A DNA stretch of 64,000 nt, taken from the NCBI RefSeq assembly GCF_008807415.1, contig NZ_CP043626.1:4688501-4752500 (forward strand). Direction: 5' to 3'. This DNA is from Pseudomonas denitrificans (nom. rej.). Lineage in GTDB: Bacteria > Pseudomonadota > Gammaproteobacteria > Pseudomonadales > Pseudomonadaceae. The number at the start of each line of letters is the position of its first letter. Within the stretch, counting starts at the first letter, position 1. This document shows positions 8,792 through 19,749 of this stretch, one piece after another. Below the pieces are notes generated by a model. That model saw only the letters and a list, made by a program, of their open reading frames with translations, did no database searches and had not been told where the DNA came from. The translations under genes and the position numbers were made by a program.

Positions 8792-8984
8792 GGTCTCTCC
8801 CCGGTCATTGTTTTGCAGGCACATTCGGGTGAATGCGTGCTGCTGGATCGGCGGGGAGCGTGCGTCGGCCCATGCCCGCCGTGGGCGGGCACAGGCTCAC
8901 ATTCAATCGACGCAAATGCAAAGGTTTTCGCCGCGGTTCGGCTTGGCTCCGGGCACGCTGGCAATCACCTCGGCGAGCCAGCCA

Positions 8985-9392
8985 TCAGGGCTGGGGAATG
9001 GCGTCGTCCTTGAACTGGTCCTTGATGTAGAGGATCTCGGTGCGACCATGGGGCGCCGGCTGACCGTCCGGACCGATGTTGACGAAGACCATCTTGTCGA
9101 CCGTGAGGATGCTCTTGCGGGTGATCTTGTTGCGCACCTCGCAGGTCAGGGTGATCGAGGTGCGACCGAACTCGGTGGCGGTGATGCCCAGTTCGATGAT
9201 GTCGCCCTGGCGTGCCGAGCTGACGAAGTTGATCTCCGAGATGAACTTGGTCACCACGCGCTGGTTGCCCAGCTGGATGATGGCGTAGATCGCCGCTTCT
9301 TCGTCGATCCACTTCAGAAGACTGCCGCCGAACAGGGTGCCGTTCGGGTTGAGGTCTTCAGGCTTGACCCATTTGCGGGTATGGAAATTCAT
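8985..9392 (-). CDS. Hotdog-fold acyl-CoA thioesterase
   Basis: A 135-residue single hotdog domain. The N-terminal NPNGTLFGG turn followed by the helix LLKWIDEEAA, with the catalytic Asp, is characteristic of the YciA/BACH acyl-CoA hydrolases. It is soluble and probably forms a hexamer as in the family. It lies just downstream of the LysR gene gcdR and may act with CoA metabolism, but no operon link is visible: about 105 bases separate the genes. Confidence 0.82.
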   Translation of the reverse strand: MNFHTRKWVKPEDLNPNGTLFGGSLLKWIDEEAAIYAIIQLGNQRVVTKFISEINFVSSARQGDIIELGITATEFGRTSITLTCEVRNKITRKSILTVDKMVFVNIGPDGQPAPHGRTEILYIKDQFKDDAIPQP

Positions 9393-9497
9393 GGAAGCTC
9401 CTTCTTGGGAGGTTGCGCCTCGTGAGCGCGATGACGGGGAAAGCCCCGCCGGCTATGCAAGTCTGGACCCGGCCGGCGCCTGTCTGCTTGTCATGGC

Positions 9498-10406
9498 TCA
9501 GCCAAGGCCGGCTTCGGCTCTGTACCGTGCCGCCTCGTCGACCAGCCAGTCGCGGAACGCGCCCAGGGTCGCCGACTCCACCTTGCGTTCGGGAATCATC
9601 AGGTAATAGGCATTTTCGCTCAAATAGGCATGTTGCATCGGCACGATCAGCCGGCCGTCGGCCAGCTCCTGCTGGATCAGCATCGGCGGGATCAGCGCCA
9701 CGCCCATGCCGTGCATCGCCGCCTGGGCGAGCATGGAAAACAGCTCGTAGCGGGTGCCGCTCATGTCGTGCGCCACGCTCATGCCCAGCGAACCGAACCA
9801 CTGGCGCCAGGCGTAGGGCCGGGTGGTCTGTTGCATCAGCGGCAACTCGGCGATCTGGGCCGCGGACAACGCCCGTTGCCCACCCAGCAGCTCGGGGCTG
9901 CACACCGGCACCGGGTTCTCGTGCATGAGGAAGTTGGCGACCGTACCGGACCACACGCCATCGCCGAAATACAGCGCGGCGTCGAATTCGGTGTCAGCGA
10001 AGAGGAACGGCCGGGTGCGGTTGGTCAGGTTGACCGTGACTTCCGGGTGCAGCCGCTTGAAATCCTTCAGCCGCGGCAACAGCCACTGGGTGGCGAAGGT
10101 CGGCACCACCGCCAGCTCCAGCGTACCGCCACCCTGCTGGCCCATCACCGCCAGGGTGTCGCGCTCCACGGCGTCCAGGCGCTGGGCCACGCGGCGGCTG
10201 TAGTTGAGCCCCGCCTCGGTCAGCTTCACCCCGCGCCGCGAACGACGGAACAGCTCGACGCCGAGGAACTCCTCCAGCGTGGCGATCTGCCGGCAGATGG
10301 CGCTCTGGGTCAGCGACAGTTCGTCCGCGGCCTTGGTGAAGCTTTCGTGGCGGGCGGCGGATTCGAAGGCGACCAGCGCCGCGGTGGTCGGGATCTTGCG
10401 TCGCAT
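9498..10406 (-). CDS. gcdR: LysR-family regulator of glutarate catabolism (GcdR)
   Basis: A 302-residue LysR protein: winged HTH at about residues 8-65 (FTKAADELSLTQSAICRQIATLE), then a two-lobed effector domain. The start at 10406 (MRRKIP) matches LysR length; a Met 21 codons upstream is not in a plausible context. It is transcribed divergently from gcdH across a 229-bp gap, as for GcdR in P. putida and PA0448 in P. aeruginosa, so the gcd assignment rests mainly on synteny. It should activate gcdHG in response to glutarate or a CoA derivative. Confidence 0.82.
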   Translation of the reverse strand: MRRKIPTTAALVAFESAARHESFTKAADELSLTQSAICRQIATLEEFLGVELFRRSRRGVKLTEAGLNYSRRVAQRLDAVERDTLAVMGQQGGGTLELAVVPTFATQWLLPRLKDFKRLHPEVTVNLTNRTRPFLFADTEFDAALYFGDGVWSGTVANFLMHENPVPVCSPELLGGQRALSAAQIAELPLMQQTTRPYAWRQWFGSLGMSVAHDMSGTRYELFSMLAQAAMHGMGVALIPPMLIQQELADGRLIVPMQHAYLSENAYYLMIPERKVESATLGAFRDWLVDEAARYRAEAGLG

Positions 10407-10635
10407 CGAATGCCTCTTCGGAATATCGTGATGCGCAGAATTCGCCAGGAACGCCTGATATAGAGGCAACTCCTGGAAAAAATCGCATCAACCCTGCGAT
10501 TACGGAGTGACAAAATAGCACAACAGCGTGCGAATTAGTCGGTTGCCCGGCTTCCCGACGGCTGACTAGGATGGCCCACACCGAGCCCGCCTAGACTTGT
10601 GCGGGTCTTTCACTGTCTGCGTTCGAGGTTTCTCC

Positions 10636-11817
10636 ATGGCGACCAAAGCAAGCTTCAACTGGGAAGATCCGCTGCTGCTGGATCAGCAACTCACCGAAGA
10701 AGAGCGCATGGTGCGCGACAGCGCCCAGCAGTTCGCCCAGGACAAGCTGGCCCCGCGCGTGCTGGAGGCCTTCCGCCATGAACAGACCGACCCGGCGATC
10801 TTCCGCGAGATGGGCGAAACCGGCCTGCTCGGCGCGACCATCCCCGAACAGTACGGCGGTAGCGGCCTGAACTACGTGTGCTACGGCCTGATCGCCCGTG
10901 AAGTCGAGCGCATCGACTCCGGCTACCGCTCGATGATGAGCGTGCAGTCCTCCCTGGTGATGGTGCCGATCAATGAATTCGGCAACGAAGCCACCAAGCA
11001 GAAATACCTGCCGAAACTGGCCAGCGGCGAGTACATCGGCTGCTTCGGCCTGACCGAGCCGGACCACGGCTCCGACCCGGGCTCGATGATCACCCGCGCC
11101 AAGAAGGTCGACGGCGGCTACCGCCTGACCGGCGCCAAGATGTGGATCACCAACAGCCCGATCGCCGACGTCTTCGTGGTCTGGGCCAAGGATGACGAAG
11201 GCCAGATCCGCGGCTTCGTCCTGGAAAAAGGCTGGGAAGGCCTGTCCGCCCCGGCGATCCACGGCAAGGTCGGCCTGCGCGCCTCGATCACCGGCGAGAT
11301 CGTGATGAACAACGTGTTCTGCCCGGAAGAGAACGCCTTCCCGGACGTGCGCGGCCTGCGTGGTCCGTTCACCTGCCTGAACTCCGCCCGCTACGGCATC
11401 TCCTGGGGCGCCCTGGGTGCCGCCGAAGCCTGCTGGCACACCGCTCGCCAGTACACCCTGGACCGCAAGCAGTTCGGCCGCCCGCTGGCTGCCAACCAGC
11501 TGATCCAGAAGAAACTGGCCGACATGCAGACCGACATCACCCTCGCCCTGCAAGGCTGCCTGCGCCTGGGCCGGATGAAAGACGAAGGCACCGCCGCCGT
11601 CGAAATCACCTCGATCATGAAGCGCAACAGCTGCGGCAAGGCCCTGGACATCGCCCGCCTGGCCCGCGACATGCTCGGCGGCAACGGCATCTCCGACGAA
11701 TTCGGCGTCGCCCGCCACCTGGTCAACCTGGAAGTGGTGAACACCTACGAAGGTACCCACGACGTCCACGCGCTGATCCTCGGCCGCGCCCAGACCGGCA
11801 TCCAGGCGTTCTTCTAA
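10636..11817 (+). CDS. gcdH: Glutaryl-CoA dehydrogenase
   Basis: A 393-residue acyl-CoA dehydrogenase. It oxidises and decarboxylates glutaryl-CoA to crotonyl-CoA in lysine/glutarate breakdown, using FAD. The C-terminal YEGTHD segment holds the catalytic Glu (Glu372), where human GCDH has Glu370. An internal [11 protein letters not shown] segment and KMWITNSP are typical FAD and substrate contacts. The start at 10636 (MATKAS) is the family start; an upstream in-frame Met lies in untranslated sequence. The gene is followed by a hairpin (11825-11856) and gcdG. Confidence 0.95.
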   Translation: MATKASFNWEDPLLLDQQLTEEERMVRDSAQQFAQDKLAPRVLEAFRHEQTDPAIFREMGETGLLGATIPEQYGGSGLNYVCYGLIAREVERIDSGYRSMMSVQSSLVMVPINEFGNEATKQKYLPKLASGEYIGCFGLTEPDHGSDPGSMITRAKKVDGGYRLTGAKMWITNSPIADVFVVWAKDDEGQIRGFVLEKGWEGLSAPAIHGKVGLRASITGEIVMNNVFCPEENAFPDVRGLRGPFTCLNSARYGISWGALGAAEACWHTARQYTLDRKQFGRPLAANQLIQKKLADMQTDITLALQGCLRLGRMKDEGTAAVEITSIMKRNSCGKALDIARLARDMLGGNGISDEFGVARHLVNLEVVNTYEGTHDVHALILGRAQTGIQAFF

Positions 11818-11824
11818 GCGCCTC

Positions 11825-11856
11825 GCGCCAGTTCCTTCGGAGCTGGCGCCCGTTTT
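11825..11856 (+). terminator. Hairpin after gcdH
   Basis: GCGCCAG and CTGGCGC pair around an inner TCC/GGA stem and are followed by CCGTTTT. It lies eight bases past the gcdH stop. It may terminate or attenuate before gcdG, which starts 85 bases further on. Confidence 0.6.
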
Positions 11857-11941
11857 ACCTCTCGCCCGAGAGGCCCCGGGGAGGACCGTGGAGTCCCCGC
11901 ACTGCGCCCTCCCCGCCCCTATTCAAGCTGCAGGTGATTGC

Positions 11942-13165
11942 ATGTCCGGCGCCCTTTCGCACATCCGTGTCCTCGACCTCTCCCGCGTTCTCGCCGGCCC
12001 CTGGGCCGGGCAGATCCTCGCCGACCTCGGCGCGGAAGTGATCAAGATCGAGCGTCCCGGCAGCGGCGACGACACCCGCGCCTGGGGCCCGCCGTTCCTG
12101 AAGGATGCAGACGGCCGCGACACCAGCGAAGCGGCGTATTACCTGTCGGCGAACCGCAACAAGAAATCCCTGACCATCGACTTCACCCAGCCCGAAGGCC
12201 AGCGCCTGGTGCGCGAACTCGCCGCCAAGGCCGACATCGTGCTGGAGAACTTCAAGGTTGGCGGGCTGAAAGCCTACGGCCTGGACTACGAGTCGCTGAA
12301 AGCGCTGAATCCGAAGCTGATCTACTGCTCGATCACCGGCTTCGGCCAGTTCGGCCCCTACGCCAAGCGCGCCGGCTACGACTTCATGATCCAGGGCCTG
12401 GGCGGCCTGATGAGCCTGACCGGCCGTTCCGACGCCGAGGAAGGCGCCGGCCCGGTGAAGGTCGGCGTCGCGCTGACCGACATCCTCACCGGCCTGTACT
12501 CGTCCACCGCGATCCTCGCCGCCCTCGCCCATCGCGATGTCAGCGGCATCGGCCAGCACATCGACATGGCGCTGCTGGACGTGCAGGTCGCCTGCCTGGC
12601 CAACCAGACTCTGAACTACCTGACCACCGGCAACCCGCCGCGTCGCCTGGGCAACGCGCACCCGAACATCGTGCCGTATCAGGACTTCCCCACTGCCGAT
12701 GGCGACCTCATCCTCACCGTCGGCAATGACGGGCAGTTCCGCAAATTCGCCGAACTGGCGGGCCACCCGGAATGGGCCAGCGACGAGCGCTTCGCCACCA
12801 ACCAGGCGCGCGTGGCGCACCGCGAGGTGCTGATCCCGCTGATCCGCCAGTCCACCGTGATGCGCACCACTGCCGAATGGATCACGCTGCTGGAACAGGC
12901 CAGCGTACCCTGCGGTCCGATCAACGACCTGGCGCAGGTCTTCGCCGACCCGCAGGTGATCGCCCGCGGCCTGCGCGTGGACCTGCCGCATCCGCTGGCT
13001 GGCAGCGTGCCGCAGGTGGCCAGCCCGATCCGCCTGTCCGAGACGCCCGTGGAATACCGCAATGCCCCGCCGACCCTCGGCCAGCACACCCAGGAAATCC
13101 TCGAAGGCGTGCTGGGCCTGGACCAGGCGGCCATCGGCAAGCTGCGCGACGACGGCGTGATCTGA
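11942..13165 (+). CDS. gcdG: Family III CoA-transferase, glutarate CoA-transferase
   Basis: A 407-residue CaiB/BaiF-type CoA-transferase. The N-terminal LDLSRVLAGPWAGQ segment and the YDFMIQG motif with the presumed catalytic Asp147 are diagnostic. Next to gcdH and gcdR it most likely activates glutarate to glutaryl-CoA using succinyl-CoA, as for GcdG in P. putida. The start at 11942 (MSGALSH) fits the family; an in-frame Met 18 codons upstream adds only non-conserved residues. A palindromic repeat begins 25 bases after the stop. Confidence 0.9.
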   Translation: MSGALSHIRVLDLSRVLAGPWAGQILADLGAEVIKIERPGSGDDTRAWGPPFLKDADGRDTSEAAYYLSANRNKKSLTIDFTQPEGQRLVRELAAKADIVLENFKVGGLKAYGLDYESLKALNPKLIYCSITGFGQFGPYAKRAGYDFMIQGLGGLMSLTGRSDAEEGAGPVKVGVALTDILTGLYSSTAILAALAHRDVSGIGQHIDMALLDVQVACLANQTLNYLTTGNPPRRLGNAHPNIVPYQDFPTADGDLILTVGNDGQFRKFAELAGHPEWASDERFATNQARVAHREVLIPLIRQSTVMRTTAEWITLLEQASVPCGPINDLAQVFADPQVIARGLRVDLPHPLAGSVPQVASPIRLSETPVEYRNAPPTLGQHTQEILEGVLGLDQAAIGKLRDDGVI

Positions 13166-13190
13166 CGCCTTCGGCCGAACGATAAACGTC

Positions 13191-13283
13191 CGTAGGGCGA
13201 ATAACGCCTCAAGCGTTATCCGCCGCCTGTCGGCTCAAGCGCCAGGGCCGGCGGATAAAGCGTGCCGCTTTATGCGCCCTACG
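13191..13283. repeat. Cloverleaf-like palindromic repeat, copy 1
   Basis: The ends CGTAGGGCG and CGCCCTACG are inverted. Inside are three hairpins: ATAACGC/GCGTTAT, ATCCGCCG/CGGCGGAT and ATAAAGCG/CGCTTTAT. This is the longest of four copies in the window because the middle loop carries extra sequence. It lies in the gap after gcdG. Confidence 0.85.
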
Positions 13284-13420
13284 ACTGACCATCGGTGCCC
13301 GCTCCCGCGAGCGCCCAACGATCCCCGCAACGACGCCCGCGCCAGGGTTTTCACGGCCCCTGGCGCGGGCGCGACGGGGATCCCGGCCGCGATGCAATAC
13401 GTGAACGCGACCAAAAGCCT

Positions 13421-13448
13421 TTGGCTTGTCATGCGCCATGGCTATAAT
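13421..13448 (+). promoter_or_regulatory. Likely sigma70 promoter of sahH
   Basis: A perfect TATAAT at 13443-13448 with TTGGCT 16 bases upstream (4 of 6 to the -35 consensus). A start near 13455 would place the whole SAH riboswitch in the leader. Confidence 0.7.
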
Positions 13449-13464
13449 CCGCAAGCTTCAATAA

Positions 13465-15039
<1,575 letters not shown>

Positions 15040-15045
15040 TGTGCC

Positions 15046-15077
15046 AGAGGGCAGACGAGCAATCGTCTGCCCTCTTT
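15046..15077 (+). terminator. Rho-independent terminator after sahH
   Basis: A perfect 13-bp stem (AGAGGGCAGACGA with its complement) around GCAA, ending in a short T run. It starts six bases past the sahH stop, so the following HD-hydrolase gene must depend on read-through or on its own promoter. Confidence 0.85.
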
Positions 15078-15092
15078 GCCATCTGGTGCCCC

Positions 15093-15623
15093 ATGGACCT
15101 GCAGGACAGCTACAACCAGGCCTGGCTCTTCGCCGCCGGCGCTCACGCCGGGCAGACGCTGACCGCCTCGTCGCTGCCCTACGCAGTCCACCTGGCGATG
15201 GTGGCCAATGAAGTGATGGCGGCCGACCGCGAAGCGCCCATCCAGCGCCTGGCGGAGACCGTCCAGATTGCCCTGCTGCACGACGTACTCGAGGACACCC
15301 CGGTGCCCTTCGAGGAACTGCAGATGCGTTTCGGCGAGTTCGTCGCCGACGGCGCCCAGCGCCTGAGCAAGGTGGTGAATGGCGAGAAACTGCCATTCGA
15401 CATCTACCTCGAAAGGCTGGCGACCGGCGCGCCGCAGTATGCGATCGTCAAGCTGTGCGACCGGATCACCAACCTGCAGCCGCCACCCTCGACCTGGGCG
15501 CGGAGCAAGATCGCCGAATACCATGTTCAGTCGCAGCGCATCCTGGCCGTCCTCGGCCATGCGCACGAGCCCAGCGCCGAGCGACTGCGCACGAAGATAG
15601 ACAACTACCGCCGTTACTTCTGA
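15093..15623 (+). CDS. HD-domain hydrolase, MESH1/SpoT-like
   Basis: A 176-residue stand-alone HD protein. It has an early AGAHAGQ segment, the metal motif LLHDVLEDT (HDxxED, about residues 70-77), and KLCDRITNL, the pattern of the ppGpp hydrolase domain of SpoT and of MESH1. No synthetase or TGS domain is present. Family members remove the 3'-pyrophosphate of (p)ppGpp or, for MESH1, the 2'-phosphate of NADPH; which applies here is unknown. The start at 15093 follows the terminator of sahH; the frame before it encodes terminator sequence. It sits between sahH and metF, as the PA0431-like gene does in P. aeruginosa. Confidence 0.78.
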   Translation: MDLQDSYNQAWLFAAGAHAGQTLTASSLPYAVHLAMVANEVMAADREAPIQRLAETVQIALLHDVLEDTPVPFEELQMRFGEFVADGAQRLSKVVNGEKLPFDIYLERLATGAPQYAIVKLCDRITNLQPPPSTWARSKIAEYHVQSQRILAVLGHAHEPSAERLRTKIDNYRRYF

Positions 15624-15677
15624 AGTCGACGGCACATGCCGGCAGCCACGCGATGACGGGGCGCCGAAGGAACGACC

Positions 15678-16526
15678 ATGAGTCAGAAAGAACGCCGTTT
15701 CAGCTTCGAGTTCTTCCCCGCCAAGACCGAAGCCGGCCATGAAAAACTGCTGGCCACTGCAAGCCAGCTGGCCGCGAAAAAGCCCGACTTCTTCTCCTGC
15801 ACCTATGGTGCCGGCGGCTCCACCCGCGATCGCACCCTGACCACCGTGCTGCAGCTGGATGGCGAAGTGAAGGTGCCGACCGCACCGCACCTGTCCTGCG
15901 TCGGCGACACCAAGCCCGAGCTGCGTGCCCTGCTGGCCCACTACAAGGACGCCGGCATCCGTCGCATCGTCGCCCTGCGCGGCGACCTGCCCTCAGGCAT
16001 GGGCATGGCCAGCGGCGAGCTGCGCTACGCCAACGAACTGGTGGAATTCATCCGCGCCGAAACCGGCGATCACTTCCACATCGAAGTTGCCGCCTATCCG
16101 GAAGTTCACCCGCAGGCGCGCAATTTCGAGGATGATTTGGCGAATTTCGTGCGCAAGGTCAAAGCCGGCGCCGACTCTGCCATCACACAATACTTCTTCA
16201 ACGCCGACAGCTACTTCCATTTTGTCGAGCGTGCGGAGAAACTCGGTGTCAGCATTCCGGTCGTACCGGGTATCATGCCGATCACCAACTACACCAAACT
16301 GGCCCGCTTCTCCGACGCCTGTGGCGCGGAAATCCCCCGTTGGATTCGCAAGCAACTGGAAGCCTACGGCGACGACATCGCCAGCATCCAGGCCTTTGGT
16401 GAGCAGGTCATCACCGACATGTGCGAACGCCTCCTCGAGGGCGGCGCACCCGGTCTGCATTTCTACACCCTGAACCAGGCTGAACCCAGCCTGGCGCTCT
16501 GGAACAACCTCAAGCTCCCCCGCTGA
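15678..16526 (+). CDS. metF: 5,10-methylenetetrahydrofolate reductase
   Basis: A 282-residue FAD enzyme making 5-methyl-THF for methionine synthesis. Key segments: FSFEFFPAKT with the catalytic Glu, FFSCTYGAGGSTRD, the FAD-binding RGD region, and a GAPGLHFYTLN end. An AAGGA site sits eight bases upstream. The neighbouring sahH supplies homocysteine, the acceptor of the methyl group, so the locus covers both arms of the SAM cycle. Confidence 0.96.
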   Translation: MSQKERRFSFEFFPAKTEAGHEKLLATASQLAAKKPDFFSCTYGAGGSTRDRTLTTVLQLDGEVKVPTAPHLSCVGDTKPELRALLAHYKDAGIRRIVALRGDLPSGMGMASGELRYANELVEFIRAETGDHFHIEVAAYPEVHPQARNFEDDLANFVRKVKAGADSAITQYFFNADSYFHFVERAEKLGVSIPVVPGIMPITNYTKLARFSDACGAEIPRWIRKQLEAYGDDIASIQAFGEQVITDMCERLLEGGAPGLHFYTLNQAEPSLALWNNLKLPR

Positions 16527-16680
16527 GGATCATTGCTCCGGGCTTACCGTCCGCGATCCCGGCCAGCGCAACGCCGGCGTATCGTGGACGGGGCGCTTCC
16601 AGCCATCGGCTGAGCGCTCGCCCCGAGCCTGAAATCACGCGCCCTCGAGCCGGCAGGTCGCCGGCCTACAGGAACCCCGC

Positions 16681-18789
16681 ATGTCCTTTACTTCCCTCGG
16701 TCTCTCCGAGGCCCTGGCTGGCGCCGTTGAAGCCGCCGGCTACGCGCGCCCCACTCCCGTCCAGGAACGCGCCATCCCCGCAGTACTGCAAGGCCGCGAC
16801 CTCATGGTTGCCGCCCAGACCGGCACCGGCAAGACCGGCGGCTTCGCCCTCCCGGTGCTCGAACGCCTGTTCCCCGAAGGCCACCCGGACCGCGAACACC
16901 GCCACGGCCCGCGCCAGGCCCGCGTCCTGGTACTGACCCCGACCCGCGAGCTGGCTGCCCAGGTGCACGACAGCTTCAAGGTCTACGCCCGTGACCTGCC
17001 CCTGAAAAGCGCCTGCATCTTCGGCGGCGTCGGCATGAATCCGCAGGTCCAGGCGATGTCCAAGGGCGTCGACGTCCTGGTCGCCTGCCCCGGCCGCCTG
17101 CTCGACCTGATCGGCCAGGGCAGCGTCGATCTGTCCCGCGTGGAAATCCTCGTCCTCGACGAAGCCGACCGCATGCTCGACATGGGCTTCATCCACGACG
17201 TGAAGAAGGTCCTCGCCAAGCTTCCGGCCAAGCGCCAGAACCTGCTGTTCTCCGCGACCTTCTCCAAAGACATCATCGACCTCACCAACAAGCTCCTGCA
17301 CAACCCGGAGCGCATCGAGGTCACCCCGCCGAACACCACCGTCGAGCGTATCGAGCAGCGTGTGTTCCGCATTCCGTCGGTACAGAAGCGCGCGCTGCTG
17401 GCGCACCTGGTGACCATGGGCGCCTGGGAGCAGGTGCTGGTGTTCACCCGCACCAAGCACGGCGCCAACCGCCTGGCCGAGTACCTGACCAAGCACGGCC
17501 TGCCGGCCGCCGCGATCCACGGCAACAAGAGCCAGAACGCGCGCACCAAGGCCCTGGCCGACTTCAAGGCCAACGACGTGCGCATCCTGGTCGCCACCGA
17601 CATCGCCGCCCGCGGCCTGGACATCGACCAGTTGCCCCACGTGGTCAACTACGAGCTGCCCAACGTCGAGGAAGACTACGTCCACCGCATCGGCCGTACC
17701 GGCCGCGCCGGTCGTACCGGTGAAGCCATCTCGCTGGTGGCGCCGGACGAGGACAAGCTGCTCAAGGCCATCGAGCGCCTGACCAAGCAGCGCATCCCCG
17801 ATGGCGACATGCTCGGCTTCGACCCCGACGCCGTGCTGCCGGAAATCCAGCAGCCCGAGCCGAAGGAAGCCCCGCAGCGCCAGCCGCGCAAGGACAAGGC
17901 CAAGCGCGGCGAGCGCAAGGACCGCAACAAGGACAAGCCGCAACAACCGCACGCCGAAGAGCAGCAGAGCGCCGCTCCCAACGCTGAAGGCGAGGCCGTC
18001 GACGGCGACAAGCCGGCCGGCAAGCGCCGCCGTCGTGGCGGACGCGGCAAGAAGAAGGGCGACGGCCAGGGCGGCGATGCTCAGCCGAACGCCAACGCTC
18101 AGGCTCGTGAGCCGCGCGAACCGCGCGAACCCCGTCAACCGCGCCAGCCCCGCCAGCAGCAAGAGCAGCAGGGCCAGGGCCGTCAGCAGCAGGCCAAGCC
18201 GGCTCGCGCGCCGAAAGCTGTCGATGGCAATCGCGATCCGGAAGAATTCCTCGACGACGACTTCGACAACTTCGGCAACCGCGCCGACTACGTCAGCCCG
18301 TTCCCGGACAAGGACCAGCAACGCGGCCAGCGCCGCCGTGGCGGTCAGGGCCAGGGACAAGGCGCAGGTCAGGGCCAGAACCAGGGTCAGGGCCAGCAAC
18401 GCGCCCGCGGCCAGGGTGGTCAGGGCGGCGGCCAGGGCGGCAGCGGTCAAGGCCGCAGCCAAGGTCAGGGGCAAGGCCAGGGCCGTGCTGCCAAGAAGCC
18501 TGGCGCCGGCGGTCGTGGACAAGGCCAGGGCGGCAACGGCCAGGGCAAGCAGGGGCAGGGGCAAGGCCAGCGCAAGCGCGGTGGCAAGGCTCCGGCTTCG
18601 CGCATGAACGACGCCCCGCTGCGCGAGCCGAGCGAGTACGGCGCCGCCAAGCCGACCCGCCAGCCGGTAGTGATCAACAAGCGCGACCTGGTCCGTACCG
18701 ACCGCTTCCCGACGCCGGAGCAGCTGGAAGAACTGGAACCGCGCCGCAAGACCGAGCGTCCCGCGCTGCTGACCCGCAACCGCGAGTGA
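16681..18789 (+). CDS. rhlE2: DEAD-box RNA helicase RhlE2 with long disordered C-terminal tail
   Basis: 702 residues. The helicase core (1 to about 380) shows the Q motif, [29 protein letters not shown] and [13 protein letters not shown]. The remaining ~320 residues are a low-complexity basic tail: Lys/Arg/Glu blocks, then from about 555 to 640 an almost pure Gly/Gln tract, and a conserved-looking end with [20 protein letters not shown]. In P. aeruginosa the orthologue by synteny (PA0428, RhlE2) uses such an extension to bind RNA and modulate unwinding; this tail looks somewhat longer. AGGAACCCC precedes the start. A terminator follows 11 bases past the stop. Confidence 0.92.
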   Translation: MSFTSLGLSEALAGAVEAAGYARPTPVQERAIPAVLQGRDLMVAAQTGTGKTGGFALPVLERLFPEGHPDREHRHGPRQARVLVLTPTRELAAQVHDSFKVYARDLPLKSACIFGGVGMNPQVQAMSKGVDVLVACPGRLLDLIGQGSVDLSRVEILVLDEADRMLDMGFIHDVKKVLAKLPAKRQNLLFSATFSKDIIDLTNKLLHNPERIEVTPPNTTVERIEQRVFRIPSVQKRALLAHLVTMGAWEQVLVFTRTKHGANRLAEYLTKHGLPAAAIHGNKSQNARTKALADFKANDVRILVATDIAARGLDIDQLPHVVNYELPNVEEDYVHRIGRTGRAGRTGEAISLVAPDEDKLLKAIERLTKQRIPDGDMLGFDPDAVLPEIQQPEPKEAPQRQPRKDKAKRGERKDRNKDKPQQPHAEEQQSAAPNAEGEAVDGDKPAGKRRRRGGRGKKKGDGQGGDAQPNANAQAREPREPREPRQPRQPRQQQEQQGQGRQQQAKPARAPKAVDGNRDPEEFLDDDFDNFGNRADYVSPFPDKDQQRGQRRRGGQGQGQGAGQGQNQGQGQQRARGQGGQGGGQGGSGQGRSQGQGQGQGRAAKKPGAGGRGQGQGGNGQGKQGQGQGQRKRGGKAPASRMNDAPLREPSEYGAAKPTRQPVVINKRDLVRTDRFPTPEQLEELEPRRKTERPALLTRNRE

Positions 18790-18799
18790 TGCTGTAGAA

Positions 18800-18827
18800 G
18801 AAGCCGCCCTCCGGGCGGTTTCTTTTT
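18800..18827 (+). terminator. Terminator of rhlE2
   Basis: GAAGCCGCCC and GGGCGGTTTC form a 10-bp stem with one wobble around TCC, followed by a run of five T. Confidence 0.88.
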
Positions 18828-18889
18828 GCCCGCGATTTGTCGCCGACACACCCTGTGATCCTACAAAAGCCCCGCACCTCATTTGCCCG

Positions 18890-18962
18890 CGTAGGGCGCA
18901 TAACGCCGACGGCGTTATCCGCCGCCCTGGCGGATAACCCGTTCCGGGTTATTCGCCCTACG
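18890..18962. repeat. Cloverleaf-like palindromic repeat, copy 2
   Basis: The ends GTAGGGCG and CGCCCTAC are inverted, with inner hairpins ATAACGCC/GGCGTTAT, ATCCGCC/GGCGGAT and ATAACCCG/CGGGTTAT. The third stem differs from copies 1 and 4 at both arms yet still pairs. It lies between the terminators of rhlE2 and of the amino acid ABC operon, where gene order departs from P. aeruginosa. Confidence 0.85.
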
Positions 18963-18971
18963 GGCAGGCAC

Positions 18972-18998
18972 AAAAAAGCCGCCCGAAGGCGGCTTTTT
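18972..18998 (-). terminator. Bidirectional terminator for the amino acid ABC operon
   Basis: A symmetric stem of AAAAAAGCCGCC with its complement around CGAA, giving a T run on either strand. It ends 17 bases from the stop of the leftward ATPase gene. Confidence 0.88.
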
Positions 18999-19014
18999 CA
19001 GCAGTGCATGAAAC

Positions 19015-19749
19015 TCACAGCACCTGGCGCAGGAAGCTCTGCGCACGCGCATCCTTGGGCTGGGCGAAGAACTCCGCCGGAGCGGCGTCCTCCAGCAGCT
19101 TGCCGTGATCGAAGAACAGCACGCGGTCCGCTACTTCGCGGGCGAAGCCCATCTCGTGGGTCACGCAGACCATGGTCATGCCTTCCACGGCCAGGGTCTT
19201 CATCACGTCCAGCACCTCGCCGACCATTTCCGGGTCGAGCGCGGAGGTGGGTTCGTCGAACAGCATCACCTTCGGCTCCATGCACAGCGCACGGGCAATC
19301 GCCACGCGCTGCTGCTGGCCGCCGGAGAGGCGCGACGGGTACTCGTTGGCCTTCTGGCCGATGCCGACCTTTTCCAGCAGCGCACGGGCCTTGGCTTCGC
19401 GCTCGGCCTTGCCGCGCTTGCGCACGACCTTCTGCGCCAGGCACAGGTTCTCCAGCACGGTCATGTGCGGGAACAGGTTGAAGTGCTGGAACACCATGCC
19501 GACTTCGCGGCGGTAGGCGTTGATGTCGGTCTTCGGGTTGGCGAGGTCGACGCCGTCGATGCTCACCGAGCCGGAGTCGAACTCTTCCAGGCCATTCAGG
19601 CAGCGCAGGAAAGTAGATTTGCCCGAGCCAGACGGCCCGATCACCACCACCACTTCGCCGCGGGCGACGCCGGTGCTGACATCGTCCACCGCGCGCACGA
19701 CCAGCCCGCGGGTGTCGTAGACCTTGGTCAGATTACGGACTTCAATCAC
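19015..19749 (-). CDS. Polar amino acid ABC transporter ATP-binding protein (GlnQ-like)
   Basis: A 244-residue ATPase with [48 protein letters not shown] and a THEMGFA switch: the exact GlnQ/HisP-class motif set. It is the last gene of a binding protein-permease-ATPase operon and overlaps the permease end by eight bases. It energises import of a polar amino acid; the operon matches PA5076-PA5074 of P. aeruginosa by context. Confidence 0.92.
   Translation of the reverse strand: MIEVRNLTKVYDTRGLVVRAVDDVSTGVARGEVVVVIGPSGSGKSTFLRCLNGLEEFDSGSVSIDGVDLANPKTDINAYRREVGMVFQHFNLFPHMTVLENLCLAQKVVRKRGKAEREAKARALLEKVGIGQKANEYPSRLSGGQQQRVAIARALCMEPKVMLFDEPTSALDPEMVGEVLDVMKTLAVEGMTMVCVTHEMGFAREVADRVLFFDHGKLLEDAAPAEFFAQPKDARAQSFLRQVL

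Noticed and set aside
13426..13448. TTGTCA as the -35 box of the sahH promoter
   Set aside because: It is only 11 bases from TATAAT; TTGGCT with 16-base spacing was preferred.
16666..18882. A 738-residue open frame opposite rhlE2, rich in Leu and Ala
   Set aside because: The Leu/Ala runs are the complement of the Gly/Gln and basic tail of RhlE2; it looks membrane-like only through codon mirroring.
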